Below, piece after piece: positions 58,651-64,000 of a DNA stretch of 64,000 nt. The notes below the pieces were generated by a model, which saw only the letters and a program-made list of their open reading frames with translations, did no database searches and was not told the origin of the DNA. How positions within the stretch are numbered: the first letter of the stretch is position 1; every line of letters starts with the position of its first letter. Origin of the DNA: JAXGXJ01 sp963829545 (GTDB taxonomy: Bacteria > Actinomycetota > Thermoleophilia > RBG-16-64-13). Location of the stretch: contig CAWHIX010000009.1 of NCBI GenBank assembly GCA_963829545.1, positions 124,001 to 188,000 on the forward strand, in the 5' to 3' direction. Position numbers and translations under genes: made by a program.

Positions 58651-59742
58651 GTGGCAGACAAACAATACGCGAAGTACGTCCAGCCCCTGCGGTTGGGGAC
58701 CGAACTGATCAACCCTTCCTTTCGCGGCAAGATCTCCGACTTCGCCCTCATCCACGACCAGAAGACGACCCCGGAATCCCCAATACGCACGGAGACCTTC
58801 TACGCCTACGCCCCTGGAGCCGGTGCATTCGTTCCGAGCAAACTGCTTCCCATCATCGACGGAAGACCGGCGGAGGAACTGAAGAACGTCGGAGCGCACT
58901 CCCACAACGATTTCGACGAGGTCTACTACTTCTTCGGGACCGACTGCACCGACAACACCCGCCTGGGCGGGCAGGTGGAGATGTGGCTGGGGCATGGAGA
59001 AGACGCCGAGAAGTTCGTCATGAGGGATCCCACCGCGGTCTACGTGCCCAAAGGACTGGCCCACAACCCGTGGATCGTCACCAAGGTGAACGATCCGAAC
59101 CACCCCATCATGATCACGTGCGTCTCTCTGACCAACAAGTACAGCCTGGCACCGGACGCGGTAACGAACTACCCCTATCCGCCCGCTTTCAGCTCGGATC
59201 TGATCGGCGTGCCACAGCCCGGCAAGGGTAAGTACGCCCAGTACGTGAACAGGCTCACCCTGTCGCAGGACATCTACATCACCTTCCTGCTCGGCCGGGT
59301 CTGCACGCCCAGTCTGATGTTCGACGACAAGGTCTGCCGGGCGCCGCTCTGGACGGAGTTCTTCTTCGCCTACGCCGGCGGAACCGGGGTCGGAGTCCCC
59401 ACCCTGGCGGATATCGCCAAGAACGACGGCATGTCGTACTGGGACTGGACCAAGGGCATGCAGCACCATCAGACCTACGACGAGGTCTTCCTCTATCTCC
59501 CCACCCATCCGCACGAAATTCTCGACCTGGGCGGAGAGATGGTGGCCTACCTGGGCGACGAGGAATACGCCTTCACCGAGCCCACGGCCATCTACGTGCC
59601 GGGTGGAGTGCTCCACAACCCCAACTACTTCAAGCGCGTGAACCGGCCGTACTATATGCTTGTTCTCGCTCTTACCGACAACGCCAAGTTCCACGAGGGC
59701 GAGTTCACGCCGTTGCCGGCGCCGTCCACGTTCAGGTTCTAG
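58651..59742 (+). CDS. Bicupin protein
   Basis: 363 residues from the GTG at 58651 (AGAAAGGATGACCTG before it). Two cupin domains: first with HSHNDFDEVYYFFG and YVPKGLAHNPW, second with HHQTYDEVFLYL and YVPGGVLHNP. The His and Glu positions suggest one metal site per domain. Not a recognised enzyme; bicupins include oxalate decarboxylases and ring-cleaving dioxygenases, but the motifs here fit neither group closely. Monocistronic. Confidence 0.8.
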   Translation: MADKQYAKYVQPLRLGTELINPSFRGKISDFALIHDQKTTPESPIRTETFYAYAPGAGAFVPSKLLPIIDGRPAEELKNVGAHSHNDFDEVYYFFGTDCTDNTRLGGQVEMWLGHGEDAEKFVMRDPTAVYVPKGLAHNPWIVTKVNDPNHPIMITCVSLTNKYSLAPDAVTNYPYPPAFSSDLIGVPQPGKGKYAQYVNRLTLSQDIYITFLLGRVCTPSLMFDDKVCRAPLWTEFFFAYAGGTGVGVPTLADIAKNDGMSYWDWTKGMQHHQTYDEVFLYLPTHPHEILDLGGEMVAYLGDEEYAFTEPTAIYVPGGVLHNPNYFKRVNRPYYMLVLALTDNAKFHEGEFTPLPAPSTFRF

Positions 59743-59878
59743 GTCGATACTCGGCGCCGTGATAGCGACTATCTTAATTAGCATTACTTAAGTTGTCGCG
59801 GAGCGAGAAGTCCACTATATTGAACGTAGGGCTGGAGACAGCCGCGGGTGGGCCTGCGCAGCCCATTCGTTGTCAGCC

Positions 59879-60538
59879 ATGGAACGACGAACGCGGAGAC
59901 GAAAGAAGCTGGAAGCCATGACCGTGACTGAAGTCGACAAGACGGGTTCGCCCGAGGTTGTCGCCCTACCGGCGAAGGAGGAGGTCTCCAGAACGATCTT
60001 GCAGCTTACGGAGGACGTCCTCGACCTCCTTCGTTCCCGCTCCAAGAGCGCGGTGTACGCACAGAAGCAGCCGGAGCTGCTCTGGTTGGACGACCTCACC
60101 GTGACGCAGATGAACACCGTCATAGTCATCAAGCATATGTGCGAAGAATGCCCCGAGGGGGTCACGCTCAAGAAGCTTGCTGAGACCGTGGGCGTCACAC
60201 CGGCGGCCGCCTCGGTCATGGTCGACCTCCTGGTGAAGAAGAAGATGCTCAGGCGCACCAGATCGAAGAACGACCGTAGGGCCGTCCTCATCCGGCTCAC
60301 GCCTGCCACCGAAGGGCTCTTCGCTATCGCCGGAGAGAGCCATCGCCAGAGCCTGGCCCTCTTGGAGGAATCTCTCGGTAGCGACGTGTTCTGCGAGTGG
60401 CAGAGGATCATGGTGGCCGCGACGGCAACGCTCCGGCAGGCCCCGGCCGACGCGAAGACACCCGCCGAAGCCGTGACAGCCGCCGAAGTCGTGACGGCCG
60501 CCGAGGCGCGAGCCGCCGCAAGCATGAGTCCCGCATGA
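59879..60538 (+). CDS. MarR-family transcriptional regulator
   Basis: 219 residues from the ATG at 59879; an ATG at 59918 is also possible. Winged helix in GVTLKKLAETVGVTPAAASVMVDLLVKKKMLRR with wing NDRRAVLIRLT; an Ala/Glu-rich tail (ADAKTPAEAVTAAEVV) forms a repeat-like C-terminus. It overlaps the SDR by ATGA. The AT-rich box at 59773-59795 lies upstream. Confidence 0.8.
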   Translation: MERRTRRRKKLEAMTVTEVDKTGSPEVVALPAKEEVSRTILQLTEDVLDLLRSRSKSAVYAQKQPELLWLDDLTVTQMNTVIVIKHMCEECPEGVTLKKLAETVGVTPAAASVMVDLLVKKKMLRRTRSKNDRRAVLIRLTPATEGLFAIAGESHRQSLALLEESLGSDVFCEWQRIMVAATATLRQAPADAKTPAEAVTAAEVVTAAEARAAASMSPA

Positions 60539-61329
60539 AGCTCGAGGGCAAGACTGCGCTCGTCACCGGAGGAGGCACCGGCATAGGGGCCGCCATCACC
60601 GAGCGCTTCGTCGCCGAAGGAGCCAAGGTCTGCATCACCGGCCGCCGCAAGGAGAGACTGGGGCAGCAGGTCGCCGCTTGCCCCGCGGGCTCGGTACTGG
60701 CGTGCGTTGGGGATGTCTCCGTCTACGACGACGTGAAGAGAATGGTCGCCTCCACGGTCGATTTCGGCGGAGGCATAGACATTCTGGTCAACAACGCGGC
60801 CTCCGACGTCTACGGCGCCATCGCGGATCTCGAGCCCGACGACTGGCAGCGAGTCATGAACGTCAATCTCAACGGTCCTTTCATGCTGATGAAGACGACC
60901 CTGCCGCACATGGTCGCGAACGGCGGCGGCTCCATCATCAACGTCGCCTCCATCGGCGGGATCCGCTGCATGCCCGGCAGTTCGGCCTACGGCACGTCGA
61001 AGGCGGGCCTCATCCACCTCACGAAGGCGGTGGCTCTCGAGTACGGTCCCTTCGGGGTGAGATGCAACGTGGTGTGCCCCGGAGCGACTCGGACCGAGAT
61101 GTTCGAGGATACGGTCGGCAAGATCGCCGAGGCGAAGGGGACGGACATCGAGAGCCTGCTCAAGCAGTTCTCCGCACCCATACCACTCCGGCGAGTGTCC
61201 ACGCCCGGCGAGATGGCCGGGGTGTGCGCCTTCCTGGCCGGCGAGGACTCGTCGTTCATGACCGGCGCCGTGCTCGTGGTCGACGGTGGAGCCATCGTCG
61301 TGGATGTGGCCGGAGTGTCGGGCGACTGA
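60535..61329 (+). CDS. Short-chain dehydrogenase/reductase
   Basis: 264 residues. TGGGTGIG, NNAAS (Ala-Ala in place of NNAG), NVASIGG and YGTSK motifs; C-terminus VVDGGAIVVD. Coupled to the MarR gene by ATGA, so its expression is probably tuned by that regulator. Convergent with the enolase-superfamily gene across a strong terminator. Confidence 0.85.
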   Translation: MKLEGKTALVTGGGTGIGAAITERFVAEGAKVCITGRRKERLGQQVAACPAGSVLACVGDVSVYDDVKRMVASTVDFGGGIDILVNNAASDVYGAIADLEPDDWQRVMNVNLNGPFMLMKTTLPHMVANGGGSIINVASIGGIRCMPGSSAYGTSKAGLIHLTKAVALEYGPFGVRCNVVCPGATRTEMFEDTVGKIAEAKGTDIESLLKQFSAPIPLRRVSTPGEMAGVCAFLAGEDSSFMTGAVLVVDGGAIVVDVAGVSGD

Positions 61330-61339
61330 CCCCTCGAGC

Positions 61340-61377
61340 GGCCGGGGGGCCGCGCCACGTGGCGCGGCCCCCCGGCC
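61340..61377. terminator. 38-bp perfect palindrome, bidirectional terminator
   Basis: Both arms of 19 bp match fully, from GGCCGGGGGGCC to the central CACGTG. It lies 10 bp beyond the SDR stop and 32 bp before the convergent gene end. Confidence 0.75.
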
Positions 61378-61409
61378 CGAAACTATCGAGCTTGGCGCAT
61401 CCGGAGTAG

Positions 61410-62582
61410 CTACTCGCCGATGATCACCGGCGGTTTTCCGGGCGTGGCCAGCCTCTCGACAGACGCTTCGTCCAACTCCACGCCCAGCCCCACGCCTTCC
61501 GGCGGGTACAGGTAGCCCTTCTCGTACCGCGGCGCCTTCTTGGCCAGATCGTTCTCGATGGGCCCGCTCACCGTGTCGAAGATGTTGTAGAGGTTCAGGG
61601 GGCCGATGGACTCCTGTTCGATCCTGCCCATCCATGCCGTCGCGCCCAGGAAAGCCGCTTCGGCGGCGCTACCCAGGCCGGAGTTGATCATGCACCCGCA
61701 CATCACCGGCATGTTGGCGGCCTGTGCGACGCACACCCACCGCCTTGACTTCAGGATGCCGCCGGCCTTGGGCACTTTGAGGAAGAAGCCGTCGGCCGCG
61801 TCCTTCTTGATGATCTGCAGCACGTGTCCGAGTTCGGCCGCCGACTCATCGGCGAAGATGGGCACGTCCACCTTGCGGCGCAGCCTGGCCAGCCCTCGAT
61901 GTCCCACCAGGGCACCGGCTGCTCGCAGAGGTAGACATCGTACTTGACCACCCTCTGCAGGACGTACAGCGCCTGGTGGTACATCCAGCCGCCGTTGGCG
62001 TCGATCATCAGTTTGGCCTTGCTGCCCACGGCCGCCCTCACGGCGGCGATCGTCTCGATGTCTTCGTCGGGAGCCTTGTGCGCCCACCTTGAGCTTCAGG
62101 CCCTGGAAGCCCGCCTCCACCAGCGCCTTGGCCTCTGCTGCCACCTCTTCCGGCGTGCCCGAGGACATCACGAAAGCCAGCGGGATCTTGGGGTTGGACA
62201 GGCCGCCGAGCAGCTTGTAGACGGGCACGCCCAGCGCCTTGCCCATGAGGTCGTGAAGGGCGAAGTCCACCACCGCCTTGGAATGGTTGTTCGCGCGGGT
62301 GGCCTCGTCCATCTTGGCGACGATGGTCTCGATGTTGAACGGGTCTTCCCCGATGAGCATCTGCGGAGCGAAGACGTTCATGAGGTTGTACATGATGGAG
62401 TCCTGGGTCTCGCCCATGTACCAGAGGGAGGTGTCGCCCGTCTCCGCGATGCCGGTGACGCCCTCATCGGTATGTATCTTGAGCACGACGCCATCCGCCC
62501 GTGTGACGGGCCCGCTCGACATGACCATGGGCTTGGCCAAGGGGATGGATACCGGGATGCACTCTACTTTGGTGATCTTCAT
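61410..62582 (-). CDS. Mandelate racemase/muconate-lactonizing family enzyme
   Basis: 390 residues in one frame, but residues about 165-232 are out of frame; frame changes near 62090 and 61895 cancel. Enolase-superfamily features: capping domain (MKITKVECIPVSIPLAKPM), KLKVG with the catalytic lysine pair, metal ligands in LMIDANGGW (in the other frame), YLCEQP and FADES. It acts on a carboxylate by alpha-proton abstraction (racemase, cycloisomerase or dehydratase); the subgroup is open. ATG at 62582. Confidence 0.85.
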   Translation of the reverse strand: MKITKVECIPVSIPLAKPMVMSSGPVTRADGVVLKIHTDEGVTGIAETGDTSLWYMGETQDSIMYNLMNVFAPQMLIGEDPFNIETIVAKMDEATRANNHSKAVVDFALHDLMGKALGVPVYKLLGGLSNPKIPLAFVMSSGTPEEVAAEAKALVEAGFQGLKLKVGAQGSRRRHRDDRRREGGRGQQGQTDDRRQRRLDVPPGAVRPAEGGQVRCLPLRAAGALVGHRGLARLRRKVDVPIFADESAAELGHVLQIIKKDAADGFFLKVPKAGGILKSRRWVCVAQAANMPVMCGCMINSGLGSAAEAAFLGATAWMGRIEQESIGPLNLYNIFDTVSGPIENDLAKKAPRYEKGYLYPPEGVGLGVELDEASVERLATPGKPPVIIGE

Positions 62583-62789
62583 GTGAGTACCTCTGGAATT
62601 GTTCGGCGTTGCCGCGTCGTCGCGTTATAATTTAGTTAAGCTATATTTATCACTTGACATAGGGACTAGTCAAACCGAGATGCGTCAGGCTCCAGGGCTG
62701 CGCGTCCTCGCGGGCGTCTCGGGGAGATTGCTGCTATGCAGAGCAGGGTATGGTTGCCTCGGACAACTCTGGCAGCGAGGAGGTAGGGC
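62583..62789. promoter_or_regulatory. Divergent promoter region with AT-rich box
   Basis: 207 bp between the enolase-superfamily gene and the UspA gene. Positions 62625-62652 are AT-rich (AGTTAAGCTATATTTA at 62634-62649) and resemble the box at 58349-58366 read on the other strand. Confidence 0.4.
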
Positions 62790-63696
62790 ATGTACAAAAA
62801 GATGGTGGTTCTCCTGGACGGCTCGGAGTTGGCCGAAGTGGTCTTCGCCTATGCCCAAGAAGTCTCGGGCAGAATGCACGTCGACATGGATCTGCTGCAC
62901 GTGTGTGGCCCGGATGGACAGCCCCGGCTGCCCATGTGCCGGGCGTACATCGAGCAGAAGACCGCGCAGTTGTGCGCCGAGGCCGAGGCGGTCAGGAAGA
63001 AGTACGACAAGGACGCCACTGCCCAGTGCATCCTGGCCCAGGGTCGGGTCGTCGTGGGCCATCCCGCCGAGGAGATCCTCAAGTACATCGACGAGAACGA
63101 TATCGATCTGGTCATGATGTCCACGCACGGGAGCTCCGGGGTGAAGGTATGGGATCTCGGCGACGTGGCCAACAAGGTCATCCACGCCTCGAGGGTGCCT
63201 GTATGGCTGGTGCCCACCGAGCTGCGCGAGGCGATCTCGACTGACGTGCTGCCCGGGCGTCCCTTGGTGGTTGCGCTAAGCGGCACCAAGGAGTCCGAAG
63301 CAGGGCTCGCCCATGCCGTGGAGACGATCAGGCAGAGAGGAGCCGAGAGCGAGAGCGAACTGGTACTCCTCCACGTGGTAGAAGGCTCTGCGGACGATGA
63401 TGAGCTGGGCGTCCGTGGATGATCTCGGCGACCAACGCGAGAAGATGAAGGCGTATCTGGAGGGTCTCGCCGAGCCGATCAGGGCGTCCGGCATCAAGGT
63501 GCGCACCGAGGTCCTGTCATTGGGGGACCCCGCCAGGAACATCATCGACTACCTCAAGGACAACCCGACCCAGTTGCTCGTCATGGCCACCCGAGGGAAG
63601 AGCAGGCTGAACAGGACCCTCTTTGGCAGCGTGACCGAAAACGTGATCCGCATGGTGAGGGTGACGCCGCTGCTACTGGTGGCAGGCGAAGACTGA
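62790..63696 (+). CDS. Tandem universal stress protein (two UspA domains)
   Basis: About 302 residues with a frame change near 63405. Domain 1 starts MYKKMVVLLDGSELAEVVFAY and ends with a MSTHGSSGVKVWDLGDV nucleotide loop; domain 2 ends with VMATRGKSRLNRTLFGSVTE and VTPLLLVAG. The G-2x-G-9x-G ATP motif is best kept in domain 2. Usp proteins are induced in starvation or anaerobiosis. The ATG at 62790 follows GAGGAGGTAGGGC. Confidence 0.88.
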
Positions 63697-63748
63697 GAAC
63701 GCGTTCCTGCCGAGAGCGGCCGCCGCAGAACGAGCCCGGGGGGAGACG

Positions 63749-63787
63749 CCTGCCTGGACCGCTTCCTCACACTGCGACCCAGGCAGG
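63749..63787 (+). terminator. Hairpin after the UspA gene
   Basis: CCTGCCTGG (63749-63757) pairs with CCAGGCAGG (63779-63787) over a 21-nt loop; two T follow. A modest terminator candidate between convergent genes. Confidence 0.4.
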
Positions 63788-63810
63788 TTCCCACCTCCTC
63801 GGTTGCTGGC

Positions 63811-64000
63811 TCACTCCATCAGGCTCGGAAGCCAGAGGATGATCTCCGGGAAAGCGACCAGCAGCGCCAGGAACACAAGCAGGACCACAATGAATGGTCT
63901 TACGCCCCGTAACAGTTCTCCGATTGGTATCCCGAACGTATTACGCATGATGTAGAGATCCAGTCCCAGCGGCGGCGTTATAAGTCCTATTTGCAGATTG
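63811..64000 (-). CDS. dctM: TRAP transporter large permease DctM, C-terminal end (third set)
   Basis: 63 residues at the window edge: LQIGLITPPLGLDLYIMRN, then FIVVLLVFLALLVAFPEIILWLPSLME and a stop. The GLITPP motif and the final LWLPSLM are the DctM C-terminus, as in the two other permeases here. The gene continues past 64000. Confidence 0.88.
   Translation of the reverse strand, partial: NLQIGLITPPLGLDLYIMRNTFGIPIGELLRGVRPFIVVLLVFLALLVAFPEIILWLPSLME

Overview
This is a high-GC window, probably from a strictly or facultatively anaerobic Actinomycetota. The binding-protein lipoproteins carry Thr/Pro-rich linkers after the lipobox, as is common in that phylum, and starts are often GTG with strong Shine-Dalgarno sites. 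I cannot place it below phylum. No tRNA, rRNA, CRISPR array, IS element or phage gene was seen. Many conserved genes are broken by one or more single-base frame changes. Some of these come in compensating pairs, and the residues stay conserved on both sides, so I treat them as probable sequence errors and give one joined interval per gene.

Layout. 0-11.5 kb (minus strand): an M29-like metalloenzyme, a beta-propeller lactonase, two tandem molybdenum transhydroxylase-like large subunits (ThL2, ThL1), their three-cluster Fe-S subunit (ThS1), and an HMG-CoA-synthase/OB-fold fusion plus thiolase resembling the PhlACB acyltransferase. 11.6-18 kb: a MarR regulator, a TRAP transporter (dctPQM), and a histidine kinase convergent with its response regulator. 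18.2-28.3 kb: the core catabolic block. One operon has a 3-hydroxyacyl-CoA dehydrogenase-like enzyme, an SDR, a third large subunit (ThL3, the closest to pyrogallol hydroxytransferase), a beta-keto acid cleavage enzyme and a two-subunit ADP-forming acetyl-CoA synthetase. A second operon has a crotonase-fold protein with the catalytic set of 6-oxocamphor hydrolase, another SDR and a CoA-binding protein. 28-34 kb: mixed genes and a MerR-TetR fusion regulator. 34-43.5 kb: a GlcDEF-like flavoprotein/Fe-S complex, a Tat-exported LivJ-type binding protein, and a second Mo/Fe-S pair (ThL4/ThS2). 43.8-52 kb: a PPOX protein, a SHOCT protein, a heterodimeric ABC exporter with a MarR regulator, an SDR and an MFS exporter. 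52-64 kb: an SDR-DUF169-DUF169-cupin operon, a second TRAP transporter, a bicupin, a MarR-SDR pair, an enolase-superfamily enzyme, a tandem UspA protein and the end of a third TRAP permease.

How it may work together (inference). ThL3 with ThS1 would turn pyrogallol into phloroglucinol. An SDR would reduce it to dihydrophloroglucinol, a cyclic 1,3-diketone, and the crotonase-type retro-Claisenase would open the ring. A dehydrogenase would give 3,5-dioxohexanoate, which the BKACE enzyme would split with acetyl-CoA. The ADP-forming synthetase would then recover ATP from acyl-CoA. A 12-bp palindrome, TTCGTATACGAA, lies at four places. In three of them it sits exactly 8 bp downstream of the -10 of a near-identical promoter (TTGACT, 17 bp, TACgnT) in front of the MarR gene and both catabolic operons. 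The fourth lies between dctP and the sensor kinase. This points to one local regulon for uptake, sensing and breakdown of a polyhydroxylated aromatic.
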